NCBI GenBank assembly: GCA_040754475.1
Contig: JBFMCN010000036.1
Span: 1-64,000 of the forward strand
DNA: 64,000 bases
Direction of reading: 5' to 3'
Origin: JAJPHY01 sp040754475
GTDB taxonomy: Bacteria; Actinomycetota; UBA4738; HRBIN12
Made by a program: the position numbers and the translations under genes. Of the stretch, positions 15,993 through 26,122 are shown in pieces. The notes beneath the pieces were generated by a model. It was not told the DNA's origin, ran no database searches, and saw nothing but the letters and a program-made list of their open reading frames with translations. Each line of letters opens with the position of its first letter. The stretch's first letter is position 1.

Positions 15993-16591
15993 TGGGCGAG
16001 AAGGACCACTCCGAGCAAGACAGGCCGGAGCGGCCGAAGGTCAAGGTGACCGATCGCCGCCGCGTGCGCGAGCGGGAGGGCGGCCCGGACGAGGCCGGGT
16101 CGCCCTCCCCGGCGGTCGCCGACGAGCCGGAGAAGGGGAAGGCCGAGATCGAGGCCGCCCGCCGTGAGACCGCCGAGTACCGCGACCACCTCATCCGGCT
16201 TCAGGCTGAGTTCGAGAACTACCGGAAGCGTGTGCTCCGTGAGCAAACCCAGGCGATCGAGATGGCGGCGGAGCCGTTGATCCGCAAGCTGCTCGAGGTG
16301 CTGGACGAGTTCGAGCTGGCGCTCATGGCGGCCGAGCAAAAGCCGGATTTCGCCAAGTTCCTGCGGGGCGTCGAGCTCGTCTACGCCAAGCTCGTCGATA
16401 CGCTGCACAGCGAGGGGCTGGAGCCGATCGAGGCCGAGGGCAAGCCGTTCGACCCGGAGCTGCACGAGGCGCTCATGGGTTCGGGTGCGGGGGACGGCGA
16501 CCCGGTCGTCGCCGATGTGCTTCGGCGAGGCTACGTCCTGCGAGGGCGGGTGATTCGCCCGGCGGGCGTCCGCGTCACTCACGAGCGGTAG
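15992..16591 (+). CDS. grpE: Nucleotide exchange factor GrpE
   Basis: GrpE releases ADP from DnaK. The 199-residue product has a charged N-terminal region, a long helix (about residues 55-110, including RLQAEFENYRKRVLRE) and a C-terminal beta domain with the family segment PFDPELHEALM. The hsp20 stop overlaps the start; both GTG 15989 and ATG 15992 are possible. No strong ribosome binding site was seen, so translation probably depends on coupling. Confidence 0.94.
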   Translation: MGEKDHSEQDRPERPKVKVTDRRRVREREGGPDEAGSPSPAVADEPEKGKAEIEAARRETAEYRDHLIRLQAEFENYRKRVLREQTQAIEMAAEPLIRKLLEVLDEFELALMAAEQKPDFAKFLRGVELVYAKLVDTLHSEGLEPIEAEGKPFDPELHEALMGSGAGDGDPVVADVLRRGYVLRGRVIRPAGVRVTHER

Positions 16592-16601
16592 GAGGTCGCC
16601 C

Positions 16602-17738
16602 GTGAACGGCGACGTCCGGCGCGAGTGGTTCGAGAAGGACTACTACCAGGTTCTCGGCGTTCCGAAGAACGCGTCGCCGGCCGAGGTCAAGAAGGCCTAC
16701 CGCAAGCTTGCCCAGAAGTACCACCCGGATGCGAACCCCAACGACAAGAGCGCCGAGGAGCGTTTCAAGGAGATCTCGGCCGCGTACGACGTCATCGGCG
16801 ACGGAGAGAAGCGCAAGCAGTACGACCAGGTCCGGGAGATGGCGGCCTCGGGCTTCGGTTCGGGTGGATTCGGCGGCCCGGGGCGGGGCGGAGGCCGGGT
16901 GCGCTTCGAGGACATCGGCTTCACCGACGTGAGCGGCCTCGGCGACATCTTCAGTGTCTTCTCCGGCCGCGGTCGCGGACGCGGGGCGCAGCCGATCCGC
17001 GGCGCCGACCTCGAGACTGAAGTCCGGGTTTCCTTCGAGAACGCCATGGAAGGGACGACGGTGCCCGTCCGGATCCAGGGACCGGCGCCCTGCCCGACCT
17101 GCAGGGGATCCGGCGCCGAGCAGGGTACCAGCCCTTCGGCCTGCCCTCAGTGCGGCGGCGTCGGGTCCGTAGCCGTTAACCAGGGGTTCTTCTCGATCTC
17201 GCAGACCTGTCCGCGATGTCGCGGCTCCGGTCGTGTCGTCGAGCACCCGTGCAAGACGTGTCGAGGCTCCGGCAGCATCCGAACGTCGAGGAGCTTCCGC
17301 GTGAAGGTTCCGGCCGGTGTGAAGGACGGAGCTCGCATCCGTCTGTCAGGCCGCGGCGAGCCGGGGCCTGCGGGCGCCCGACCGGGCGACCTCTACGTAG
17401 TCGCGAGGGTCGCGGCTCATAGGCTGTTCGGAAGGAAGGGGAACGACCTCACGCTCGAGCTGCCGGTCACGTTTGCGGAGGCCGCCCTCGGGGCCAACGT
17501 CCGAGTCCCGACGCTGGACGGCGAAGTGACGCTGAAGGTCCCCGCCGGGACGCAACCGGGACAGGTCTTTCGCATACGGGGCAGAGGCGCCCCGAAGAAG
17601 GGAGGGCGGGGCGATCTGCTGGTGACCGTTCGGGTGGAGGTTCCGAAGCGGCTCTCCCGGGACGAGAAGCAGCTGCTCCGGCAACTTCGGGAGGCCGAGA
17701 CCAAGTCCCCCCGCAAGCACCTGGAGAGTGAGGCATGA
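16602..17738 (+). CDS. dnaJ: Chaperone DnaJ (Hsp40)
   Basis: DnaJ delivers substrates to DnaK and stimulates its ATPase. The 378-residue product contains a J domain with the HPD motif (KYHPDANPND), a Gly/Phe-rich linker (about residues 80-100), and a zinc-binding domain with four CxxCxGxG repeats (CPTCRGSG, CPQCGGVG, CPRCRGSG, CKTCRGSG). The C-terminal substrate domain includes VPAGVKDGARIRLSGRGE. The GTG at 16602 follows AGGAGG. It is a complete type I DnaJ. Confidence 0.96.
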   Translation: MNGDVRREWFEKDYYQVLGVPKNASPAEVKKAYRKLAQKYHPDANPNDKSAEERFKEISAAYDVIGDGEKRKQYDQVREMAASGFGSGGFGGPGRGGGRVRFEDIGFTDVSGLGDIFSVFSGRGRGRGAQPIRGADLETEVRVSFENAMEGTTVPVRIQGPAPCPTCRGSGAEQGTSPSACPQCGGVGSVAVNQGFFSISQTCPRCRGSGRVVEHPCKTCRGSGSIRTSRSFRVKVPAGVKDGARIRLSGRGEPGPAGARPGDLYVVARVAAHRLFGRKGNDLTLELPVTFAEAALGANVRVPTLDGEVTLKVPAGTQPGQVFRIRGRGAPKKGGRGDLLVTVRVEVPKRLSRDEKQLLRQLREAETKSPRKHLESEA

Positions 17739-18175
17739 GGGAGGCAGAGGTGCCCGAGGAACTCAGACGAGGTCAGCGGTACGAGGATCGCGCCGTCTAC
17801 ATCATCAGCGTGGCGGCCGAGCTTGCCGGCGTGCATCCCCAGACTCTTCGTATCTACGAACGTCGGGGGCTCCTGCGGCCCAAGCGCACGTCGGGGAACA
17901 CGCGCCGGTACTCGGAGCGCGACATCGCGCGGCTCCAGATGATCCAGGAGCTCACACAGGGTCAAGGGGTCAACCTCGCCGGCGTGAAGATGATCATGGA
18001 GATGCAGGTCGAAATAGAGGAGCTGCGCCGGCGGGCGGCAGGGCTGGAGACCGAGTTGCGGCGCGTCCGCCGAGGACGTCCGGTCCCGCTGGGGCCCTCA
18101 TCGGCGGCAGTGGAGATCGTTCCGCTGCGGACGCTTGTCTCGTTGCCGTGGCAATCGAGGGCGGCGTCCCCATGA
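17735..18175 (+). CDS. hspR: MerR-family heat shock repressor HspR
   Basis: HspR represses dnaK operons in actinobacteria by binding HAIR sites, with DnaK as co-repressor. The 146-residue product has a MerR-type winged helix (VYIISVAAELAGVHPQTLRIYERRGLLRPKR, here quoted in parts: SVAAELAGVHPQTLR and IYERRGLLRPKR), then TRRYSERDIARLQMIQ, and a coiled-coil helix (about residues 85-115). The start overlaps the dnaJ stop (ATGA). It sits in the classic dnaK-grpE-dnaJ-hspR order and presumably regulates the promoter at 13615-13654. Confidence 0.93.
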   Translation: MREAEVPEELRRGQRYEDRAVYIISVAAELAGVHPQTLRIYERRGLLRPKRTSGNTRRYSERDIARLQMIQELTQGQGVNLAGVKMIMEMQVEIEELRRRAAGLETELRRVRRGRPVPLGPSSAAVEIVPLRTLVSLPWQSRAASP

Positions 18176-18710
18176 CCGAGCTTCGCGGCGAACGTGTGGT
18201 TCTCAGATCGTTCCGGCCCGAGGAGATCGAGGAGGTGCTCACATGGTGGGGACGGGAGACTGGGTACTTCCGTGCGCCCCCCGACGCAAATGAGGAGCAC
18301 CTGCGCCGGCGATTCGCCCTGTCCGGCGTGATGACGCGCTTCGAGCTTCTCCTCGCGATCGAGGGCGACGGGCGGCTCGTTGGGGAGATCCAGGGACGAA
18401 GGACGGAGGGCTCGAAGCCCGAGGGAGTGTTCGAGCTGGGGGTCGAGGTGTACGAGCCTGCCGACCGCGGCAAGGGCTACGGCACCGATGCGACCAGGCT
18501 CCTAACCTCGCACCTGTTCGAGAGTGAGAAGGCCCACCGGGTACAGGCGTGGACGGCCTTCGAGAACGAGCCCATGCGACGTGTACTCGAACGCGTGGGG
18601 TTCACTTTCGAAGGTGTCCTTCGCGGCTTCCGGTCGACCCCGGAGGGTCTCCACGACTTCGCCATGTACGGCATCACGAAGGGCGACTGGGAGAAGGGCG
18701 AGACGGGCTG

Positions 18711-18711
<1 letters not shown>
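18172..18711 (+). CDS. GNAT-family N-acetyltransferase (RimJ/RimL type)
   Basis: This 179-residue acetyltransferase begins MTELRGERVVLRSFRPEEIEE-like (quoted segment: LRGERVVLRSF), the usual start of RimJ/RimL-type GNAT proteins. The acetyl-CoA-binding motif A is RGKGYGTDATRLL, and motif B contains ENEPMRRVLERVGFTFEGVL. It overlaps hspR (ATGA) and clpB (TGATG), so it is translated as part of the heat-shock operon. This is an unusual place for a GNAT enzyme. The substrate is unknown; a ribosomal or chaperone target would be speculation. Confidence 0.88.
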
Positions 18712-21302
<2,591 letters not shown>

Positions 21303-21360
21303 GCCTCAGGGGGCCGTGCGACCAGCCTCGAGTGGTTTGAGGATCCCTGCTCCGAGGCCG

Positions 21361-21366
21361 TAGGGT
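21361..21366 (+). promoter_or_regulatory. -10 box (TAGGGT) for the PspC-LiaF cluster
   Basis: TAGGGT lies ten bases before the ATG at 21377. A transcript starting at about 21373 would be nearly leaderless, and no ribosome binding site is seen before the ATG. Confidence 0.45.
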
Positions 21367-21376
21367 TCTCGTCAGC

Positions 21377-21769
21377 ATGGCCTTCGAACAGCGTCCGCGA
21401 CTCCTCCGCCGCAGTCGAAGCGACAAGGTGATCGCGGGGGTCTGCGGCGGGATCGGACGCTACCTCGGCGTAGACACCGTGCTGATACGGATCGCTTTCG
21501 TGGTACTCGGGCTGGCTGTGGGCGGGGGGTTCCTCCTGTACTTCGTGGGGTGGATCCTCATGCCCGAGGAGGAGCCCGGAGAGCGGCTCGGCGAGCTCCG
21601 GCCCTCGAGCGCGGAATCGGCGAGGCTGGTCGTCGGCGGGACGCTCATCGTGCTGGGTGTGATCCTGCTGGCCGGGCTCTCGCTTCCCCGGATAGGCAAG
21701 TACTTCTGGCCGCTCGCGCTGATCGCGATAGGCGTCGCGATCATCGTCCAGGCGTCCTCCCGCCGATGA
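21377..21769 (+). CDS. PspC-domain membrane protein
   Basis: The 130-residue product starts with a PspC domain (RLLRRSRSDKVIAGVCGGIG, then RYLGVDTVLIRIAFVV), which contains a first transmembrane helix and ends MPEEEPGE. Two further hydrophobic helices follow (about residues 85-100 and 110-123). PspC domains occur in envelope-stress sensors and in LiaF/LiaI-type proteins. It overlaps the next gene (ATGA), forming a small membrane-protein operon. Confidence 0.85.
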   Translation: MAFEQRPRLLRRSRSDKVIAGVCGGIGRYLGVDTVLIRIAFVVLGLAVGGGFLLYFVGWILMPEEEPGERLGELRPSSAESARLVVGGTLIVLGVILLAGLSLPRIGKYFWPLALIAIGVAIIVQASSRR

Positions 21770-22428
21770 GCGATCTGCCGGCCCCGCCGCCTACCGCGTC
21801 TCCTTCACCCCGCAAGAGGCTCCCGATCGGACGGCTCGTTGTTGGGGTCGTCGTCCTCTCCATCGGCGTTGCCGCTCTACTTGAGGCACTCGACGTGTCC
21901 GTCGAGACCTGGAGGGTCGTGCTCCCCGGCGCGCTGATAGCGGTCGGGCTCGGCTTGGTTGCTACGGGCTTCCGCTCCGAGCGTAGCCAGGGCGGTCTGA
22001 TCTCGATCGGCATCGTTCTCACGCTCGTGCTGACGGTCGCGAGCATCGTCGACATCCCATTCGAAGGTGGGGTCGGCGATCGCTTGGAGAGTCCGACGAG
22101 CCAGAGCCAGGTGAAGGCCGAGTATCGCCTGGCTCTCGGAGAGCTGACGATCGACCTGACGGAGCTTCCTCTGAGAGAACCGGGCGTGCCGACCACGAGG
22201 ATTCGAGCCCGTGTCGGGATCGGGCAGCTCGTGGTGATCGTGCCGTACGACACCATCGTGAGTGTCCGAGGGCATGCTGGTGTGGGTGACGTCACAGTCT
22301 TCGACCGGAGCAACTCGGGCTTCGACGTCTACAACGACCTGGATGCGCCCGTCCCGGCAGGGGTGAGTCCCGCGTACTACTTCGACGTCTCGGTCGGCCT
22401 CGGTGAGGTGGAGGTCCGGTATGGCTGA
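21766..22428 (+). CDS. LiaF-like membrane protein with C-terminal beta domain
   Basis: The 220-residue product has a Pro/Ser-rich N-terminus, about three transmembrane helices (residues about 24-44, 50-68 and 76-96) and a soluble C-terminal domain (about 120-220). The domain contains YRLALGELTIDLTELPL and a repeated pattern of G-x-G-x-V turns (GIGQLVVIVP, GHAGVGDVTVF). This resembles the LiaF C-terminal / cell-wall-active-antibiotics-response domain. LiaF proteins restrain envelope-stress two-component systems in Firmicutes; no partner kinase is adjacent here. Confidence 0.75.
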   Translation: MSDLPAPPPTASPSPRKRLPIGRLVVGVVVLSIGVAALLEALDVSVETWRVVLPGALIAVGLGLVATGFRSERSQGGLISIGIVLTLVLTVASIVDIPFEGGVGDRLESPTSQSQVKAEYRLALGELTIDLTELPLREPGVPTTRIRARVGIGQLVVIVPYDTIVSVRGHAGVGDVTVFDRSNSGFDVYNDLDAPVPAGVSPAYYFDVSVGLGEVEVRYG

Positions 22429-22681
22429 CGGCGGCATGAATCGCTCGGCGCTTGCGTTCGGGATCTTCTTCGTGCTCGGAGGGGTGGCCTTCCTGCTCGA
22501 CCGGCTCGACGTATGGGACCTCCGCGCCCGGTACCTGCTTCCATCCCTTCTGGTCGCGCTCGGCGTCGCCATCCTCGTCGGCGGGCGGGCCGGCGGATCG
22601 GACTCGCCCGCGGTTGGCTCCGGCACCCCCGAGACCGGCACCCCCGATTCCGGCACCCCCGACTCCGGCGGGGCATCCTGA
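22421..22681 (+). CDS. Small two-helix membrane protein with repeat tail
   Basis: The 86-residue product contains two hydrophobic helices (about residues 10-26 and 34-52, LLPSLLVALGVAILVGG) resembling the LiaI/LiaF-type transmembrane module. A C-terminal tail follows of GTPETGTPDSGTPDSGG, encoded by three 15-bp tandem repeats. It overlaps the LiaF-like gene by eight bases. It is probably an accessory membrane protein of the same cluster; the function is unknown. Confidence 0.65.
   Translation: MADGGMNRSALAFGIFFVLGGVAFLLDRLDVWDLRARYLLPSLLVALGVAILVGGRAGGSDSPAVGSGTPETGTPDSGTPDSGGAS
22620..22664 (+). repeat. Three 15-bp tandem repeats within a coding region
   Basis: The unit CCGGCACCCCCGANN occurs three times in succession (22620, 22635, 22650) and encodes the TGTPxSG-type tail of the small membrane protein. 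It is in frame, so copy-number change would only alter the tail length. Confidence 0.8.
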
Positions 22682-22723
22682 TACCTCTTCACTCCCGTTC
22701 TGGGCGCACCGATAGGTGACGAG

Positions 22724-23413
22724 ATGACGTTCCTCATCATCCTGCTCGTGGTGATAGCCGTCGCGGTCGGTGCGTACGTCTCCTATCAGCAAAAGCAGAA
22801 GCGTCGGCGCGAGCTGGCCATGATGGCGAAGCAGTTCGAGCTCGAGTACTCGGAGGCGGACACCCAGGGATGCCTGGGGCTTCCGTTCAACCTACTCTCG
22901 AAGGGCGACGGCCGGGGCGTCGAGAACGTGCTGTGGGGAACCTGGCAGGACACCGCGGTTCGCGAGTTCGACTACTGGTACTACGAGGAGTCGACGGACT
23001 CCGAGGGCCATCGCACGAAGACCTACTACCGATTCTCGTGTGCCGTAACGGAGATCGAGGCCTTCTGCTCGCCCCTGATGATCCACCGGGAGAACGTGTT
23101 CACGCGCCTGGCCGACCACATCGGGCTGCCCGACATCGAGTTCGAGTCCGAGGAGTTCAACAACGCCTTCAACGTCAAGGGCAAGGATCGCAAGTTCGCG
23201 AACGACTTCCTGGACGCCCGCATGATGCAGCACCTCCTGCATGTCGACGGAGCATTCCAATTCGAGGTCTCCGGCAAGTGGCTTCTCTGCTTCTCCAAGC
23301 GACGTCGGCCGATGGATCTCATCCCTCTGGTCGGGACGCTGAAGCAGTTCCGCGAGTTCGTTCCCCGTGTCGTGTACCAGCTGTACGGTCCGGGACAACA
23401 GCAAGTAGGCTGA
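22724..23413 (+). CDS. DUF3137-like membrane-anchored protein
   Basis: The 229-residue product has one N-terminal transmembrane helix (residues 2-20), a short basic stretch (QQKQKRRRELA), and a soluble domain rich in aromatic and acidic residues (VREFDYWYYEESTDSEGH). It resembles the DUF3137 family, which is often encoded next to lemA, as here (31-bp gap). DUF3137 and LemA proteins are thought to act at the inner membrane, but no biochemical role is established. The family call is tentative. Confidence 0.6.
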   Translation: MTFLIILLVVIAVAVGAYVSYQQKQKRRRELAMMAKQFELEYSEADTQGCLGLPFNLLSKGDGRGVENVLWGTWQDTAVREFDYWYYEESTDSEGHRTKTYYRFSCAVTEIEAFCSPLMIHRENVFTRLADHIGLPDIEFESEEFNNAFNVKGKDRKFANDFLDARMMQHLLHVDGAFQFEVSGKWLLCFSKRRRPMDLIPLVGTLKQFREFVPRVVYQLYGPGQQQVG

Positions 23414-23444
23414 TGGGTCGGGTGTCCTCAGAAAGGACCGGGCC

Positions 23445-24131
23445 ATGATCGCGCTCTGGATCGTCCTCGGCGCCGTGGCGGTGCTCGCCATCGGGGCCAT
23501 CGTCTCCTACAACCGGTTCGTCTCCCAGCGGCAGCTCATCAAGGACTCGTGGGCCAACATCGACACGGAGCTCCGCCGCAGGTACGACCTGATCCCGAAT
23601 CTCGTCGAGACGGTCAAGGGCTACGCGGCGCACGAGCGCGAGATCTTCGAGGACGTGGCCAGGACGCGGTCGGCCGCGGTCGCCGCGACCGGAACACCGG
23701 CCGAGCAGGCCGCCGCCGAGGGACCGTTCGTCGCCGCCCTGCGCCAGCTCTTCGCCGTGGTCGAGAACTACCCCGATTTGAAGGCCAATCAGAACTTCCT
23801 CGCGCTGCAGGCGGAGCTTGCGAACACCGAGGATCGGCTGCAGACCGCGCGGCGCTTCTACAACGGGAACGTGCGCGACTTCAACCAGCGGGTGCAGTCG
23901 TTCCCATCGAACTTGATCGCCGGCGCGTTCCACTTCGAGGAGGCCGAGTTCTTCGAGATCCCTGAGGAGATCCGCGAGGCAGGACCTCCGCAGGTGAGCT
24001 TCGCGCCCGGTACGCCGTCGGTTTCGCTCGGGACGCCCGGCTCGGCGCCGGCGTCCCCGGCGGGCGGAGACCTACCTCCGGCCTCCCCGGCGGAGGAGCC
24101 CGGCCTGCCGCCGCCGCCGACGGGACCGTAG
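23445..24131 (+). CDS. lemA: LemA family protein
   Basis: The 228-residue product has a single N-terminal membrane helix (about residues 3-21), then YNRFVSQRQLIKDSWANID, RRYDLIPNLVETVKGYA and TARRFYNGNVRDFNQRVQ, the recognisable LemA signatures in a long helical hairpin. LemA proteins have a short outside N-terminus and a cytoplasmic helical domain. The tail (about residues 185-228) is Pro/Ala-rich and disordered. The ATG at 23445 follows GAAAGGA. It is the last gene of the PspC-LiaF-DUF3137-LemA membrane cluster. Confidence 0.93.
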   Translation: MIALWIVLGAVAVLAIGAIVSYNRFVSQRQLIKDSWANIDTELRRRYDLIPNLVETVKGYAAHEREIFEDVARTRSAAVAATGTPAEQAAAEGPFVAALRQLFAVVENYPDLKANQNFLALQAELANTEDRLQTARRFYNGNVRDFNQRVQSFPSNLIAGAFHFEEAEFFEIPEEIREAGPPQVSFAPGTPSVSLGTPGSAPASPAGGDLPPASPAEEPGLPPPPTGP

Positions 24132-24277
24132 GCGACTCCTGCCGGCCCAAAGGAGCGTGACCTCCTCGCGCTGCTCCGAGCGCTAGGCGTGAGTGGCGTC
24201 GGGGAGCGAACCGGTGCGGCGAATTCGCGGACGATTTGCCAGACTGGTGGGGTCCGGGGTTCGAGGAGGGGAGGACC

Positions 24278-24925
24278 GTGCTCGAACGCTGCACGTGGTT
24301 CCGGCAGTCCGCGATGCGCTTTCATGGAGACGGGCCCACGGTCTACATAGACCCGTGGGGCACGTCCGCGTCCGACGAGCCCGCCGATGTCATCTTCATC
24401 ACCCACGCTCACTCCGACCACTTCCAGCCGCACGAGATCGAGCGGCTGCGAAAGGAGGGGACCAAGCTCGTCGCCCCCAAAGACGTGGCTAGAGATCTGT
24501 CCGGCGACGTCACGGCGGTCGCGCCCGGAGAGTCTCACGAGGTCGGGGGGGTGAGGTTCTCGACCGTTTCCGCCTACAACGTGGTCGAGCACCGTTTGAG
24601 GGCCCACCCGAAGGCAAACGGGTGGGTCGGTTACGTCATGGAGCTCGGCGGGGCCACCTACTACCACTCGGGTGACACGGATCATGTACCCGAGCTGGAC
24701 GAGGTACGCGCCGACGTCGCCATGGTCTGCATCGGCGGTGACCCCTTCACGATGGGGCCCCAGGAGGCAGGCGAGCTTGTGAAGTCGATCGGGCCCAAGC
24801 TCGCAGTGCCGATGCACTTCGGGTACCTGGCCGGCTCGCCCTCGCAGGCGCCGCTGTTCCGCAAAGCTGCGGCGCCCGTGAAGGTCGAGCTCCTGACCCC
24901 CAGGGACCCATTCGAACGCCCGTAG
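24278..24925 (+). CDS. MBL-fold metal-dependent hydrolase
   Basis: The 215-residue metallo-beta-lactamase-fold protein has the metal motif THAHSDHF (HxHxDH), a downstream YHSGDTDHV with the bridging Asp, and HFGY near the C-terminus. It resembles the UPF0173/UlaG-like branch rather than RNase Z or glyoxalase II. The GTG at 24278 follows GGGGAGGACC; an upstream in-frame TTG at 24236 has no such signal. The substrate is unknown. It lies 21 bp upstream of the DUF2090 gene, so the two may be co-transcribed. Confidence 0.82.
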   Translation: MLERCTWFRQSAMRFHGDGPTVYIDPWGTSASDEPADVIFITHAHSDHFQPHEIERLRKEGTKLVAPKDVARDLSGDVTAVAPGESHEVGGVRFSTVSAYNVVEHRLRAHPKANGWVGYVMELGGATYYHSGDTDHVPELDEVRADVAMVCIGGDPFTMGPQEAGELVKSIGPKLAVPMHFGYLAGSPSQAPLFRKAAAPVKVELLTPRDPFERP

Positions 24926-24946
24926 TTGCTGGGGAGAGGAGCGAGG

Positions 24947-25852
24947 ATGGCTCTTGGTTACGAGAAGCCCCTGTACGTCTTGGCATTCGACCACCGGGGG
25001 TCGTTCCAGAAGAAGTTCTTCGGCGTGACGGGACGGCCGAACGCCGAGGAGACCGCGAGGATCGCGGACGCCAAGATGGTCATCTTCGAGGGTCTGCTTC
25101 ACGCGCTCGAAGACGGCGTGCCTCGCGAGTCTGCGGGAGGCCTCGTCGACGAGCAGTTCGGGGCGGGCATCGCGCGGAAGGCGAAGGCCGAAGGCCTCAC
25201 GTTCGCCATGCCGGTCGAGAAGAGCGGCCAGGACGAGTTCGACTTCGAATACGAGGAGGACTTCGGAGCACACATCGAGGAGTTCGACCCGACTTTCACC
25301 AAGGTGCTCGTCCGGTACAACCCGGAGGGCGACGCCGACATGAACGCCAGGCAGGCGGCGAGGCTGAAGCGCCTGTCCGACTGGCTCCACCAGCGCGGCC
25401 GCATGTTCCTGTTCGAGCTCCTGGTTCCAGCCGAGCCCCACCAGATCGAGGCCGTCGGTGGTGACGAAGCCGGGTACGACACGGATGTGCGTCCGGGGCT
25501 CATGAGGAGGACGATCGCCGAACTGCAGCAGGCCGGCGTCGAGCCCGACATCTGGAAGATCGAGGGGATCGACCGGCGTCCGGACTGCGAGGCGATCGCC
25601 GAACAGACGCGTGCCGACGGACGGGACAGAGTCGCCTGCGTTGTCCTGGGCCGCGGCGCGGACGACGACGCGGTCGATCACTGGCTGCGAACGGGCAGCG
25701 GGGTCCACGGCTACATAGGCTTCGCCATCGGCCGGTCGATCTGGTGGGACCCGCTGATGGCGCACGTCGAGGGCCGGGCATCGCGGGGCGAGGCGTCCAA
25801 CCAGATCGCCGCCAACTACCGCCGTTTCATCGACGTGTATGAGAAGGGCTAG
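24947..25852 (+). CDS. DUF2090 (IolC C-terminal-like) aldolase-fold protein
   Basis: The 301-residue product resembles the DUF2090 domain found fused to the sugar kinase IolC and as a stand-alone protein, with a TIM-barrel fold related to 2-deoxy-5-keto-gluconate 6-phosphate aldolases. Visible motifs are LAFDHRGSFQKKFFG, FLFELLVPAEPHQ, DIWKIEGID and GFAIGRSIWWDPL, the last resembling a phosphate-binding end of a barrel. No inositol genes are nearby, so the substrate is open. The ATG at 24947 follows GGGGAGAGGAG. Confidence 0.72.
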   Translation: MALGYEKPLYVLAFDHRGSFQKKFFGVTGRPNAEETARIADAKMVIFEGLLHALEDGVPRESAGGLVDEQFGAGIARKAKAEGLTFAMPVEKSGQDEFDFEYEEDFGAHIEEFDPTFTKVLVRYNPEGDADMNARQAARLKRLSDWLHQRGRMFLFELLVPAEPHQIEAVGGDEAGYDTDVRPGLMRRTIAELQQAGVEPDIWKIEGIDRRPDCEAIAEQTRADGRDRVACVVLGRGADDDAVDHWLRTGSGVHGYIGFAIGRSIWWDPLMAHVEGRASRGEASNQIAANYRRFIDVYEKG

Positions 25853-25866
25853 GCGAGGAGGGCAGA

Positions 25867-26070
25867 ATGGCAATCATCAAGACGATCGACGTGGTGGGTG
25901 TGTCGGAGGAGTCGTGGACGGACGCCGCCCACCAAGCGCTCAGCGAAGCGGCCAAGACCATACGCCACATAGAAGGGATGGATGTCCTCGGGACGTCGGC
26001 CATCGTCGAGGAGAACAGGATCAAGGAGTACCACGCCCACGTCCAGATCCGATTCCGCCTCGAGCGGTAG
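25867..26070 (+). CDS. Dodecin (flavin-binding dodecamer)
   Basis: Dodecins are 65-70-residue proteins that assemble into dodecameric shells storing FMN/riboflavin or CoA. The 67-residue product matches throughout: KTIDVVGVSEESWTDAAHQA, a helix, and the C-terminal strand pattern IKEYHAHVQIRFRLE. The ATG at 25867 follows GAGGAGGGCA, and the gap to the preceding gene is only 14 bp. Confidence 0.92.
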   Translation: MAIIKTIDVVGVSEESWTDAAHQALSEAAKTIRHIEGMDVLGTSAIVEENRIKEYHAHVQIRFRLER

Positions 26071-26107
26071 CCCGGGTCGGCTGTTCCGCCCTGCTTGGCC
26101 TGCCGGA

Positions 26108-26113
26108 TAGACT
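26108..26113 (+). promoter_or_regulatory. -10 box (TAGACT) of the purine operon
   Basis: TAGACT ends ten bases before the purA ATG at 26123, giving a start near 26120 and a leader of about three bases. No purine riboswitch or PurR-like operator was recognised upstream. Confidence 0.45.
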
Positions 26114-26122
26114 TGTGGCGTC

